64,000 nucleotides of DNA, from positions 109,655,409 to 109,719,408 of the forward strand of contig NC_053495.1 in the NCBI RefSeq assembly GCF_905171775.1, in the 5' to 3' direction. Within the stretch, counting starts at the first letter, position 1; each line of letters opens with the position of its first letter. Both the position numbers and the translations under genes were made by a program. This DNA comes from Rana temporaria. Its lineage: Eukaryota; Chordata; Amphibia; Anura; Ranidae. The notes under the pieces were generated by a model. It did not search any database. It worked only from the letters and a program-made list of their open reading frames with translations, and was not told where the DNA came from. Below are positions 1-13,168 of this stretch, piece by piece.

Positions 1-1305
1 TTTGCAATGGAGCACAACTACTTCTTCTATGGGGGGCAATTCTACCTGCAAAGCACTGGGGTTGCTATGGGGGCCAAATTTGCCCCCAGCCTGGCAGGGC
101 TGTTCATGGCCCTGTGGGAACATGATAGGCTCTTCTCCCTCAATGACCCCCGCCTGCTAATATGGCGAAGATATATAGATGACGTCTTCTCCCTGTGGAA
201 AGGCAGTGAGGCATCCTTGGAAGTTTTTATGAAGTCCCTCAATGAGAACGAATGGGGCATCCGATTCATGTATGAACACAGTGCCATTAGTGTCAACTTT
301 CTTGATTTGGTGATCTTTAGGGAGGGGAATGCTTTGATGACCAGAACCTTTTTTAAAGACACAGACAGGAATGGGTTTATCCCAGTAGATAGCGGCCATC
401 ACCCTAACTGGCTGAATGCGATCCCGAAAGGCCAGTTTCAACGCATCAGGCGTAATTGCTCTAAAACAGAGGACTTTGAATCAAAGGCTGTCATTTTGAA
501 GAACCGATTTTTGGAAAAGGGATATGAATCCAAAGTTCTGGATACTAATATAGAAAATGTGCTAACAATGGATAGATCTAAGTTGCTGGTCCCTAAAAGT
601 AAGGAAAAGGATGATAAGAACACAGAATTCCAATGGTCTTTTTTGACTACTTTCTCCTCCAAATTTTGGTGGGTGAAGAAGGTCTTGTCTAAATACTGGC
701 ATGTCCTTAAAAATGATAAGATTCTGGGACCCCAGTTACCTCCTGCCCCTAAAGTACTTTTCCGGAAGAACCAAAATCTAAAAGACCTCCTAGCCCCTAG
801 TGTGATTGATCCTCCGGCCAAAATCACTATGTTTGGCTCTCTGAAAGGTTTCTTTCCTTGCAAACGCTGTAAGGTGTGTGCTTCTGCTACGACTATCAGA
901 ACAAGCACCTTTAGCTCTTCTGTTACTTCCCGACACTACCAAATCTCTGATCTTATCACCTGTGACACTATTGGGGTCATCTACCTCCTTTTTTGCCCTT
1001 GTGGCTTACAATATATAGGAAGAACAATTCGGGCTCTTAAGATCAGAGTAGGGGAACATGTTGCTAATATAAGGAAAGGATTTGAGGAACACAGTGTGTC
1101 TTTACACTTTAAAAGGTATCATGATCAGAATCCAGCATTGCTTCATGTCATCGGGATTTAAAAGTACACCCGCCACTGGAGGGGGGATGACATGAAGCGA
1201 CAGATCTCACGTCGTGAGACCAGATGGATCTTTGATATAATGTGCTACACACCGCATGGGTTAAATGTAGAGTGGGATATCAATTGCTACATTGACAATA
1301 GCTAA
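1..1305 (+). pseudogene. Penelope-like element (PLE1): RT + GIY-YIG endonuclease, 5' cut by window edge
   Basis: The frame is open from the window edge and an ATG occurs at 7. RT motifs are visible: a QSTGVAMGAKFAPSLA block near residues 15-30 (from the ATG) and the catalytic YIDD at 56-59. A CKRCKVC cysteine cluster follows near 285-292, then a GIY-YIG nuclease (GVIYLLFCPCGLQYIGRTI, about 322-340). This RT / CxxC linker / GIY-YIG order is diagnostic of Penelope-like elements, which prime reverse transcription from a nick made by the GIY-YIG domain. A TAA at 1159-1161 interrupts the frame, but the same frame continues to 1305 with the conserved C-terminal ETRWIF and GLN...D blocks, so a single nonsense change has disabled an otherwise well preserved ORF. 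The N-terminal part lies outside the window. Confidence 0.9.
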
Positions 1306-3370
<2,065 letters not shown>

Positions 3371-3490
3371 TAAACAAATGTCCAATCGGTATACAGTTAA
3401 ACAATCTTTAGCATACCAGTGATGCTGCCTTAGAAGGACCAGGATTATCCTAAGAATCATGTGGTGCAAGCTTAGCAGACTCTCGTGTGG
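3371..3490 (-). other. Left flank of the gypsy insertion, probably BEL/Pao 3' end or LTR
   Basis: This stretch would be continuous with 8739-8975 before the gypsy insertion, and 8976 onward is the C-terminal part of a BEL/Pao polyprotein. I therefore infer BEL/Pao 3' terminal sequence. LTR edges are not resolved. Confidence 0.35.
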
Positions 3491-4027
3491 TGTCACGGAA
3501 GCATGAATCAGACGTACAACAGCAGATAAATGAAATAGGAAGGCTTTATTAAAAACCAAACAGCAAGGTTAAAGTCCAAACGGATGATCAAACAGTAAGC
3601 AGAGTCTTCCACCAGGGCCAGGATCGATAGCCAGGAATGAGCGTCAGCCAAGCCGGAGTCCGTATCAAGAGAGAGGTGGTGGAACGAAGCCGGGGATCAG
3701 GAGCCAGAAGGATAGTCCTAACGAAGCCAGGGATCAGGAGCCAGAAGGATAGTCCGAACGAAGCCAGGGATCAGGAGCCTGAAGGATAGTCCGTGGAAGC
3801 CGGGTCGGTAACCAAGAGCAGCAGCACAATCTCAGGAGCATGTGTATACAAGAGGACCAAGCAAGGAAATGCAGCAACAGCCCTCCTATATATATGCAAG
3901 GCATCCAGCTCCTCCCAGTGGGAAGGAGGAGCCGCAGGGTGTGGTAAGTTATAAGAACCCCAGGAAGCAATATGGCCACCAGCACATGTCAGAAGTAAGA
4001 AGCCTGCAAAGAGGTAAGACCATGACA
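3491..4027 (-). repeat. 3' LTR of the gypsy element
   Basis: 537 bp, TG...CA ends. It contains a short tandem block of a GAAGCCAGGGATCAGGAGCC-type unit (about 3655-3800), repeated three to four times, and a TATATATA stretch near 3889. Near-identical to 8202-8738. Confidence 0.93.
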
Positions 4028-4038
4028 GTACCTCCCCC

Positions 4039-5040
4039 TCAAGGGCCCCTCCTCCGCGGCGCAAAAAACGGTTTCTGGGGGAAGCGCGCGTGGAAGGCTC
4101 GGAGCAAGACAGGAGCATGGACATCTGCGGAGGGAACCCAGGAACGCTCCTCTGGACCATAACCACGCCAGTGGACCAAAAATTGCACCCGACCGCGGAC
4201 CAAGCGTGAGTCCAGGATATTGCTCACCTCATATTCTTCATGATCGCCCACCTGGACCGGACGAGGCCGAGGAACCGAGGAGGTGAAGCAATTGCACACC
4301 AGTGGTTTCAACAGGGAAACGTGAAACACATTGGAGACCCGCATGCCAGGTGGGAGCGCAAGGGCATAGGCAACCGGGTTTACCCTGCGAAGCACTCGGA
4401 AGGGACCAACAAAGCGAGGAGCCAGCTTAGGAGTGGGCACTCAAAGGTTGAGGTTGCGAGTGGACAACCATACACGGTCTCCAACCTGGTAGGAAGGAGC
4501 AGGCGCCCGTCTGCGATCAGCCTGGAGTTTCTGGCGCTGCGCAGAGACCTCGAGGGACCTCTGGGTCTGTACCCAAGAAGCACGTAGAGCGGAAAGGTGA
4601 TCCTCCACAGCCGGAATATCTTGGGGAGAGAATGACTCCGGTAACACCGCAGGTTGGAACCCATAATTGGCCATGAAGGGAGACGTCCCAGATGAGGAGT
4701 TAACCGCCGTGTTCCTGGCAAACTCAGCCCATGGCAGAAGGTCAACCCAATTGTCTTGATGATCGGAGACATAGCAACAAAGAAATTGCTCCAGGGCCTG
4801 ATTGGACCGTTCTGCGGCCCCATTGGACTGAGGGTGGTAGGCCGAGGAGAAGGAGAGTCGAATCCCCAACTGGGAGCAAAAGGCGCGCCAGAACCTGGAC
4901 ACAAACTGACTTCCCCGATCCGACACTATCTCCTTGGGCAAACCGTGCAACCGGAAGACCTCCCTGGCGAAAACCGAGGGTAACTTCTTGAGAGGAACAC
5001 AGTGGCACATTTTGTAAAAGCGATCCACACTCATGAGAAT
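4039..5040 (-). pseudogene. gypsy pol: integrase core and chromodomain
   Basis: The minus-strand frame carries the integrase catalytic core (blocks KEIVSDRGSQF and AYHPQSNGAAERSNQ), then a GPF/Y-like segment (RFVGPFRVL) and a C-terminal chromodomain (YEVSNILDSR...VHWRGYGPEERSWVP, about 4085-4230), which in chromoviruses directs integration to particular chromatin. A TGA at about 4440 separates integrase from the GPF/chromodomain part, and a frameshift near 5040 separates this frame from the upstream RT/RNase H frame. The coding content is recognisable but the protein is broken. Confidence 0.9.
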
Positions 5041-6580
5041 GACTGACTGTATGGCCTCGGGATGCAGGAAGGTCCACAATGAAGTCCATCCCAACGTGTG
5101 ACCATGGGCGCTCACCAGTGGCAATGGGTTGTAGAAGGCCCAACGGAAGGTGCCGAGGGGACTTACTCTGGGCACAAACAGAGCATGCCGCTACATATGC
5201 GGCAATGTCAGAACGTAGAGAAGGCCACCAGAACAAACGTGAAACAGCCCAGGACAGCTGATTCTTTCCAGGATGCCCCGCGGTCTTGGAGTTATGGTAG
5301 GTTCGCAACAACCGAGTGCGCAACTCCTCAGGCACGAAACATCTGCCATTGGGTCTCCCAGAGGGAGCACCAGATTGGGCCGCCAAAATCTGCTCTCCAA
5401 GGGGAGAGGTCAGGCTGGTGCGAATGGCAGCCAGGATCTGATTAGGAGGTATGACCGAAGTCGGTGTTGATTCCTCCCTGGACAGCACGGAGTATTGACG
5501 TGATAAGGCATCCGCCCTGACGTTCTTGGAACCGGGTAAATAGGAGACCACATAATTAAAACGTGACAGGAACAGAGCCCATCTGGCCTGATGGGGTGTC
5601 AATCTCTTAGCCTCCGAAAGGTAAGTCAGATTCTTGTGGTCCGTCAGGATGAGAACCGGAACCACCGAACCCTCGAGCAAGTGCCTCCACTCTTTGAGAG
5701 CCTGCACGATGGCCAACAACTCTCTGTCACCAATCTGGTAGTTGCACTCTGCGGGAGACAGTTTCTGGGAGTAAAACCCACAGGGAAGCAGAGGACCCTC
5801 TGGTGTCCGACGCTGAGACAGAAGGGCGCCTACTCCCGTCTCAGACGCATCCACCTCGAGAACAAAGGGCAACCCAGGGTTGGGTTGAGACAGTATTGGA
5901 GCCGACACAAAGGCAGATTTTAGAGCCTCAAAAGCCCGGATGGCCTCGGCCCACCAGACATGGGAATTACTGCCCTTCCTGGTCAGATCCGTGAGAGGTT
6001 TGGCCAGCATGGAGAAGTCCCTGATGAACTTCCGATAATAATTGGTGAAGCCCAAAAAGCGCTGCAGGGAACGAAGACCACTGGGCTGGGGCCACTGTAA
6101 GACTGCCGAAACCTTCTCGGGGTCCATGGAGAACCCCTCCGCGGAAATGATGTAACCTAAGAAGGTTACCTGGGACCGGTGAAATTCGCATTTCTCAAGC
6201 TTACCGAAAAGCTTGTTCTCTCGTAACCGTTGCAACACTCTCTTGACATCCAGAATGTGGGCCTCCATGGATTCAGAATATACCAAGATGTCATCCAAAT
6301 AGACCACCACACACTGCTGCAACAGGTCACGGAAAACATTGTTGATAAATTCCTGAAAGACTGCGGGCGCATTGCACAACCCAAAATGCATAACCAAGGA
6401 TTCATAATGACCGGACCGGACTGGTGTTGAACGCGGTCTTCCACTCGTCACCAGCCTTGATTCTTACAAGGTTATATGCCGCCCTCAGGTCGAGTTTGGT
6501 AAAGACCGTGGCCCCCTTTAGACGATCAAACAACTCGGAAATCAACGGAATCGGGTAAGCGTTCTTGATCGTGATGCGAT
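5040..6580 (-). pseudogene. gypsy pol: reverse transcriptase, RNase H, integrase HHCC
   Basis: RT with the catalytic VVYLDDILVYS block near 6280-6310, the FLGYIISAEGF and FLGFTNYYRKFI thumb motifs, RNase H (LEVDASETGVGALLSQ, then TDHKNLTYL), and the start of integrase with the HHCC zinc-binding region (H...H, CSVCAQSK). Frame breaks occur near 6580 and near 6430 within RT, and near 5040 before the integrase core. These are small indels, so domain order is intact while translation is not. Confidence 0.9.
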
Positions 6581-7396
6581 TTAGTCGTCCTTTTTTACAA
6601 AGAAAAATCCAGCCCCTGCCGGGAAGGAGGATTTGCGAATGTGCCCACGGGAAAGCGCCTCCTTCACGTACTCCTCCATGGCCTCATTCTCTGCAACCGA
6701 CAGTGGATAGACCCTGCCACGAGGAGGAACGGCACCAGGTTGTAAATCTATGGCACAATCGTAAGGGCGATGCGGGGGTAGGAACCCAGCGCGCACCTTA
6801 TCGAATACATCCCGGTACCCCTCGTATTCAGGAGGCAACACAGAGTCCGAGGAGGTACACAACAACTTGACAGGCCCATGGATGCAACTAGCCCCACACT
6901 GTGGTGACCACGAGAGGATCTCGGCCGACCTCCAATCGAAAGTCAGATTATGCTTCTGGAGCCAGGGGTACCCCAAGACCACCGAGTAGTGTGGAGACGA
7001 AATGACCTGAAGACAAGCCGACTCCCTGTGTACGGCCCCAATGGCTATCTCCACTGGAAGGGTCTCATGAGTCACCTGCGATGGCTGGAGGGGTCTGCCG
7101 TCTATCGCCTCGAGAACCAGCGGGGAAACTCGAGCCTGCAGAGGAATGGAGATAGCGGCAGCGAACCTACTATCGATCAACAATCCACCAGCACCAGAGT
7201 CCACCAACGCCTGGGTCGTAACCGAGCCCCCGACCCAGGAGAGAACAACGGTGATCAGTGGTTTATCAACACGGGAAACCGGGGACGAAGAGACTCCACC
7301 CAAGATCTGCCCCCGACAGGATCTCAGGTTCGAGCGTTTCCCGGACGGTTCGGACATGCCACCTGAAAGTGCCCACTGAGACCACAGTACATGCAT
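6581..7396 (-). pseudogene. gypsy pol: aspartic protease and start of RT
   Basis: The frame contains the retropepsin active-site motif ALVDSGAGG followed by the hydrophobic flap region and VVLGYPWLQKHN, typical of gypsy proteases, then the linker and the RT N-terminus (RGRVYPLSVAENEAMEEYVKE...FFFVKKDD). It ends in a stop just after KKDD, where family members continue into RT, so the break at about 6580 is a frameshift. Confidence 0.88.
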
Positions 7397-8188
7397 CGGC
7401 CCTCGCGTCTCCGGGATGCCCTCTCCCCCTCGGACAGGCGAGCAAACCCCATCTGCATGGGTTCACCCCCAGGCAAATCAACCCCAGGAGGCGTGGGAGG
7501 AGAGGGAGGCACGGGTGGGACAGCAAACGTAGGCGCCAATCTGTTAGGAGGCCTCCGCAGGCTCTCCTTAAAGGAAGGTCTCTCCCTGAGTCTGGTGTCA
7601 ATCAATATCAGGAAAGAAATAAGAGCCTCGAGCTCCACTGGTAGGTCCTTAGCCGCAACCTCATCTTTTAAGGCATCCGAGAGACCATGGGAGAAAGCAG
7701 CGACCAGAGCCTCATTATTCCAGCCTACCTCTGCTGCCAGGGTACGAAACTCAATGGCATATTCGGCTACCGATCGTGAACCCTGTCTGATGGACATAAG
7801 GAGCTTCAGGAATCAGGAAGCCCACCTTCGATCCCTCAGTGGGAAAGGCATGTGGCAGCAACTCAAAATAAATGCCCAATTGGTTAAGGAAACCTTGGCA
7901 CTGAGTTGGCTCTCCCCCAAAGCGCTGCGGAAGGGGGGCATAGCCGGTCATACCCCGAGACACCGCAGGTGCAACAGGTGTCGGGGTAGACTCTGGCGCA
8001 ACAACCGGAGCGGCAGTAGAAGCGGGCCCAGGAGCGACAACCGGCCTATCGGCAATGGGAGCGAGATGAGCCGTGCGTGCAAGCAGGGTTTGCAACGCCT
8101 AAGCGAACTGACCCAGCAGGCGATCCTGCTGATCCAGTCTGGCAACCAGCATGGGTAGCGAGGGTGGCCCTGTACCGTCAGAATTCAT
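7324..8188 (-). pseudogene. gypsy gag, with nonsense codon and internal deletion
   Basis: An ATG at 8188-8186 lies a few bases inside the 5' LTR. The frame hits TAG at 8101-8099 (codon 30), resumes in the same frame, then jumps near 7800-7840. Two capsid segments that in relatives are separated by several dozen residues are juxtaposed here in different frames, which indicates an internal deletion. The C-terminal part (SIRQGSRSVAEYAIEFRTLA) ends in a CCHC zinc knuckle, CMYCGLSGHFQVAC, at about 7351-7395. The deletion size is inferred from the family, not measured. Confidence 0.85.
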
Positions 8189-8201
8189 GGCTTGGTCCTA
8201 A

Positions 8202-8738
8202 TGTCACGGAAGCATGAATCAGACGTACAACAACAGATAAATGAAATAGGAAGGCTTTATTAAAAACCAAACAGCAAGGTTAAAGTCCAAACGGATGATC
8301 AAACAGTAAGCAGAGTCTTCCACCGGAGCCAGGGTCGATAGCCAGGAATGAGCGTCAGCGAAGCCGGAGTCCGTATCAAGAGAGAGGTGGTGGAACGAAG
8401 CCGGGGATCAGGAGCCAGAAGGATAGTCCGAACGAAGCCAGGGATCAGGAGCCAGAAGGATAGTCCAAACGAAGCCAGGGATCAGGAGCCAGAAGGATAG
8501 TCCGTGGAAGCCGGGTCAGTAACCAAGAGCAGCAGCACAATCTCAGGAGCATGTGTATACAAGAGGACCAAGCAAGGAAATGCAGCAACAGCCCTCCTAT
8601 ATATATGCAAGGCATCCAGCTCCTCTCAGTGGGAAGGAGGAGCCGCAGGGTGTGGTAAGTTATAAGAACCCCAGGAAGCAATATGGCCACCAGCACATGT
8701 CAGAAGTAAGAAGCCTGCAAAGAGGTAAGACCATGACA
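8202..8738 (-). repeat. 5' LTR of the gypsy element
   Basis: 537 bp, TG...CA, nearly identical to 3491-4027. A primer-binding site should lie just left of 8202; I could not assign a tRNA. Confidence 0.92.
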
Positions 8739-8975
8739 TGCGGTATGTCCCAGTGGAGAAGATGAAAGAGAGATGTAGTAGGAAGTGGAGCTAGTTGCCA
8801 GTGATATGATTTGAAATGTGAATTAACCATAGAACACTGCCCATCAATAGTCTTTTGTTAGAGAGGCATCTAGTGGACAATGTTGGTATTGCAAGCCCAG
8901 AAGATATTGTTTTTCCTTATAAGCCGAAGGCATGACACTCCCCGTCTGGTATCATCAGATGCCACTATTTATTCC

Positions 8976-9390
8976 TCAGATGACAACAATAAAATTTACT
9001 TCAAACACTGGTTTGAGGAACAACTTTGTCTCCTTGTTTCTATGAATCTTGACTTCCACTTTTCTGACCTTACCATCCTTACTTGGAAAGGTGTTGGTGA
9101 TTAGACCCAAAGGCCACTCATTCCTTTGAAACTGACAGTCCTTAACAAGAACAAGGTCTCCCACTTTTAGGTTGGGCTTGTTGTCTTGCCATTTAGTACG
9201 TGGCTGTAAAGTGGAGAGGTATTACTTCCTCCACCTGTCCCAGAAGGTATTTGCCAGACTTTGTACTTGTCTCCACTGGCGTAAGTATAAGTCTTTAGTG
9301 GTTAAATTCCTGTGGGGAGCACGGATTACTCCAGTTTTTTGTGTAAGGATACAGTCGATTTGATTAGCATAGGTTTCTGGCTGTAGAGTA
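8976..9390 (-). pseudogene. BEL/Pao integrase C-terminal domain
   Basis: Minus-strand translation shows DLYLRQWRQVQSLANTFWDRW (about 9290-9230), a break, then WQDNKPNLKVGDLVLVKD and QRNEWPLGLITNTFPSKDGKV (about 9195-9055). These are the conserved C-terminal blocks of Pao-type integrases. One frameshift lies near 9220. The catalytic core that should precede this is absent. Confidence 0.85.
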
Positions 9391-9394
9391 TGGA

Positions 9395-9790
9395 TGATAA
9401 GATAACCGTGGTTCTTTTGAAAGGCAAAACCGCAGTGACGTCATTGCGTATGACGAGCATGGGCTTGACAAATTTTTGCTGTCGCCGCCATCCTGCTGCA
9501 CCCTACCTATGCCTCGGAAGCTACCGAGCATACGTCAGTCATTTTAAGCATGCGCAGGTTTCCACGGCGACAGGTAGGTATACACACTCTCTGGGTTTCT
9601 CGGCAGAGAATCACAATGAGAAAATAGAGAACATGTTCTCTATTTTTCTTGTCAAGATTTTAGGCAGTTTTCTTGATGAGAAACCTGAAAGCCTTGTACA
9701 CACGTTCGGTTTTTTCGGCAAGAACCAGCAAGAAAACTCCTGGGAGAGCTTTCTTGCCAAGAAAACCGAGCATGTGTACAAGGCTTTAGA
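9395..9790. mobile_element. MITE with a 90-bp terminal hairpin
   Basis: Positions 9693-9783 form a long inverted repeat (CTTGTACACACG-type end, TTCTTGCC arms). The same GTACACACG-type termini occur in the MITEs at 16295, 19429, 19705 and 20929. Left boundary approximate. No coding capacity. Confidence 0.6.
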
Positions 9791-10036
9791 CTGCTGGAGC
9801 TCTAATGCTGAACTGATCATTTGAGGTCACAGCTGTTTGAGTCACCTTTGAAAGAGTGAGCTATATGGATAAAACAAGAAATAGCTTGAACAAGTGACTT
9901 TTATTTTGAGAATCTGTTAAATATGTTAGATTTAAGCTGGTACTGAAGTTGCAGTCTGAAATGTCAAGATCTCAGGACGGATGTCAGTATCTGAGTCTGA
10001 ATCTACTAGTTCAATAGTGTCACTCTTAGGAACAAT
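9791..10036 (-). pseudogene. BEL/Pao fragment between RNase H and integrase
   Basis: The minus frame reads SDTIELVDSDSDTDIRPE near 10010-9970 and FNRFSK...LVQAISCFIHIAHSFK near 9925-9840, which match the linker before the Pao integrase zinc finger. Stops are present. Confidence 0.7.
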
Positions 10037-10740
10037 GGGCCAAATCCTCAAAAGAGATACGACAGAGTAACTGCTGTTACTCCGTCGTATCCCTGGTCCT
10101 AACTATGGAACTGATCCACAGAATCAGTTTTCCATAGTTAGGGAGAAGATCCGGCATGTGTAAATGAATTACACTGTCGGATCTTAAGGATGCAATTCTA
10201 GGCCGGCCGCTAGGTGGCGAGGCCATTGCGGCCGGCCTAGAATATGCAAATGAACACTTACGGCGATCCACGAACGTTCCGACGGGCCCGTCGCGCTAAT
10301 TCTACGTTGTTTACGTCGAGTTACGCCGCGTAAAACTAGGGCTCAGCCCTAGCTCTCTTAAGCCTTGTTAAGTATGGCCGTCGTTCCCGCGTCAAAATTT
10401 AAATTCTACGTCGTTTGCGTAAGACGTTCGTGAATGGCGCTGGACGCCATTTACGTTAACGTCTAAGCAAATGACGTCGGAGCGACGTCAGTTAGCGCAA
10501 TGCACGTCGGGTAAGTTACCCAACGGAGCATGCGCAGTACGTCCGGCGCGGGAGCGCGCCTAATTTAAATGGGAATCGCCCATTTGTATTAGGAACGCCT
10601 TGCGCCGGACGGAGTTAAGTTACACCGCCGCAAATTTCCAGGTAAGTGCTTTGTGGATCGGCACCTAACTTGGGAGATTTGCGGCAGTGTAACTTAACTC
10701 TGAAAAGTTAAGTTGCGCTCGGCGGCTGTGGATCAGGCCC
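10037..10740. mobile_element. MITE, GGGCC-type terminal repeats, about 704 bp
   Basis: Ends GGGCCAAATCC and (reverse complement) GGGCCTGATCC, flanked by AAT/AGT, so an imperfect 3-bp target duplication. The interior is rich in CpG, TACG and AACGT motifs like the copies at 18094, 45530, 47322 and 56195. The BEL polyprotein lies on both sides. Confidence 0.72.
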
Positions 10741-10792
10741 AGTGTGCTCTGTATTGTACAAGAATGCAGGTCCTGTAAACCATGTTGTGTCT

Positions 10793-11817
10793 TTAACCAC
10801 TTCTATACTGGGCCTTTTTTGGCACTCTCCTACATGCAAAAATCACATTGTTTTTGCTAGAAAATTGCTCAGAACCCCCAAACACACATATGTATGTATA
10901 ATGTGAAAGAGTATGTTACGCCGAGTAAATACCTAACATGTCACGCTTTAAAATTGTGCACATTCATGGAATGGCGCCAAACTTCAGTACTTAAAAATCT
11001 CCATAGGCAACGCTTACATTTTTTTACAGGTTACCAGTTTAGAGTCACAGAGGAGGTATAGTGCTAGAATTGTTGCTCGTGCTCTAACACACTTGGTGAT
11101 ACCTCACATGTGTGGTTTGAACAGCATTTACATGTGTGTTCGCTTCTGAGTGCGAGCTACTGGGGACAGGGGCATTTGAAAAAAAAAAAAAAATTTTATT
11201 TACATTTTTTGTTTACTTATTTTTTTAATATTTTTGCACTTTTTTTACATTTTAGTTTTTTTTTATCGCTTTTATTCCTATTACAAGGAATGTAAACATC
11301 CCTTGTAATAGGAATATATTACAACAGGTCCTCTTTATGGAGAGATGCAGGGTCGATAACATGTTACACATCTCTCCTCCAGGCTGGAAAACATGAGATT
11401 GTGAAAAAAAATTCACCGATCTCATGCTGACAGACGCGATAGCGGCTTGTTTACTTCCGGGTACCCGGGCATGACGTCATAACATCGTGCCCAGGCCTCA
11501 GACAGTCATAGAGATGACTGGTGACCAACTGGTCACCAGAAATCTCTATGCTTCTCATCCGGAGCTGGCTGATTGTTTCTCCGGGTCCCCGATGGCACAG
11601 GAGAGCCCGGAGAACAACCGGATGGCAGCGGGAGGGGGGCGTCCCCTCCCATCATCTATAAGCGGTGGAACTGCCGCTATGATTATTCTTATGGTGCACA
11701 GAATCGCAGGCTGAAAATAGTGATATCTGAATGATGCCTGTAGCTGCAGGCTTCATTCAGATATCCCCACTGAAAGTCCAGGACGTCGTATGGAGTCCTT
11801 GGGCGGGAAGTGGTTAA
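10793..11817. mobile_element. TTAA-flanked non-autonomous DNA transposon (copy T1)
   Basis: Bounded by TTAA on both sides, with TTAACCACTT at the left and AAGTGGTTAA at the right. It interrupts the BEL linker (DACNL | KDTTWFTGPAFL in the minus strand). TTAA targets point to a piggyBac- or Kolobok-type transposase in trans. Related copies: 17071, 58388, 60026, 60831. Confidence 0.8.
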
Positions 11818-11850
11818 GGTTACATGCATCAACAGCTCTTGTAGCATGGT
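11818..11850 (-). pseudogene. BEL/Pao RNase H fragment
   Basis: Minus strand reads HATRAVDACNL, continuous with YVPTDHNPAD at 13177 onward once the hAT insert 11851-13168 is removed. Confidence 0.75.
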
Positions 11851-13168
11851 CAGGGCCACTGATAGGCTGTACGGGGCCCCATGATTTCTATCTGACGGGG
11901 CCCCCTTCGGCCCTATCCCTGGTTCCTCGTTCGGCCCCACCCCTAGCCCCTTCCAGGCTTTCAGTGGCTGCAGAAGGAAATTGGAGAGACCGGTTCCTCT
12001 AGATCAATCAGTATTTCTCAACATTTTACCAGTCATGGCAAAATATATTCCCTTTTCACTGCCTGTCAACTGCCTCTGAAAAGCGATCCGAGTCTGGATT
12101 GCTTTTCAGAGGAATGGTATTTTCTTGTTGGTATTACGATCGTAATTATGACCCGCTCTGATCGTACAGAAAAAGGGTGTCAGGTTTAAAAGTAACGTGT
12201 GTGTATACACACACACACACACGCATGTAAACACATGTATGCACATATACACATATATAAATATACACACAGACACACCTCTTAAACAGTAGCTGTCTGC
12301 TAAGGGAGGGACCTGCAGTTACACATGGCATGAGGAAACATTTACATAGCAGGAAAAAAAATGACAGATTTCTGGCCATGCTTTCTCAACAGAATAGGCC
12401 CCTCGCTTCTACTGTACATCCAAAATCCATGTATTTTAAGTGTCTATGGACTCCTCTCCTGAGGGGTACTGTGATAATTCACCATCTACTATAGTCTATT
12501 ATATGCCTTTTTTTCTCTGCCCCCTAATTCTGAACGCATACATGCATTCAAACATATACAGATAGCTTTTTAAAAAATTGACAGCAGCAGCACTGTACCT
12601 TCACTCTCCATGTTGGGGTACTGCGCTGTAGGGGGAGGCAAAGAGCACACACTTTGCAAGACACCTCTCCCTTTGCTTTCACTTTCAGTGTGAGCTCGAG
12701 CTTCTGCACTGACGATTTACATACCAGCTGAGAATCGGGCAGCCACCTTTATAACAATTCAGGCATGGGGGAGAGGGCACAAGGGTCCCCTGCAGCATGG
12801 TGCCCAGTCCCAATGGCTACTACTGTGTCCCGTATATGTCTGCCACTGCATTGAGTGGAGGGAGATGAATCACTCCGCCTGGGAAGGGAATATGCAGGCT
12901 GGGACTTGAGCCAGCATGCAGAGCAGGCTTGGAAGTCACATGCACCCGAAATAGAAAAAATAGTCCCTCTCACACACCCACAAGAACATCAATACTGAGG
13001 TATACAGAAAGAAGAAAAAAAAACCTCAGATAAGTCAGGGGTGGGGGGAGTTGGGGCGAGGGGTGCTAGCTGGAGAAGGACTTTTTTTGTATTCTTCTTT
13101 CTTTTATTCTCTGATTGGCCCGGGCCCGGTAAAACAGGGTCAGGTGTACTGGCTTATCAGCGGCCCTG
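11851..13168. mobile_element. Non-autonomous hAT transposon, 1,318 bp
   Basis: Terminal inverted repeats CAGGGCCACTGATA and (right end) TATCAGCGGCCCTG, flanked by a perfect 8-bp target duplication AGCATGGT (11843-11850 and 13169-13176). An 8-bp duplication with CAGGG ends is the hAT signature. Interior: a (CA)n-type microsatellite near 12200-12270 and no transposase. It sits in the BEL RNase H. Confidence 0.88.

Larger units (their letters stand above)
3491..8738 (-). mobile_element. Ty3/gypsy chromovirus-type LTR retrotransposon, complete but defective
   Basis: Two 537-bp LTRs (3491-4027 and 8202-8738) with TG...CA ends flank an internal region on the minus strand. Order along the minus strand: gag with a zinc knuckle, aspartic protease, RT, RNase H, integrase, C-terminal chromodomain. 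Flanking 5-mers are TGTGG (left) and TGCGG (right), a target duplication with one difference. A purine-rich tract (minus strand) abuts the 3' LTR at 4028-4050. The reading frames carry stops, frameshifts and a gag deletion, so it is not autonomous. The LTRs differ at only a handful of positions by eye, so insertion was fairly recent. Confidence 0.93.

Noticed and set aside
4240..8158. Plus-strand frames across the gypsy element
   Set aside because: The minus strand has the full gag-pol domain order; the plus frames match nothing.
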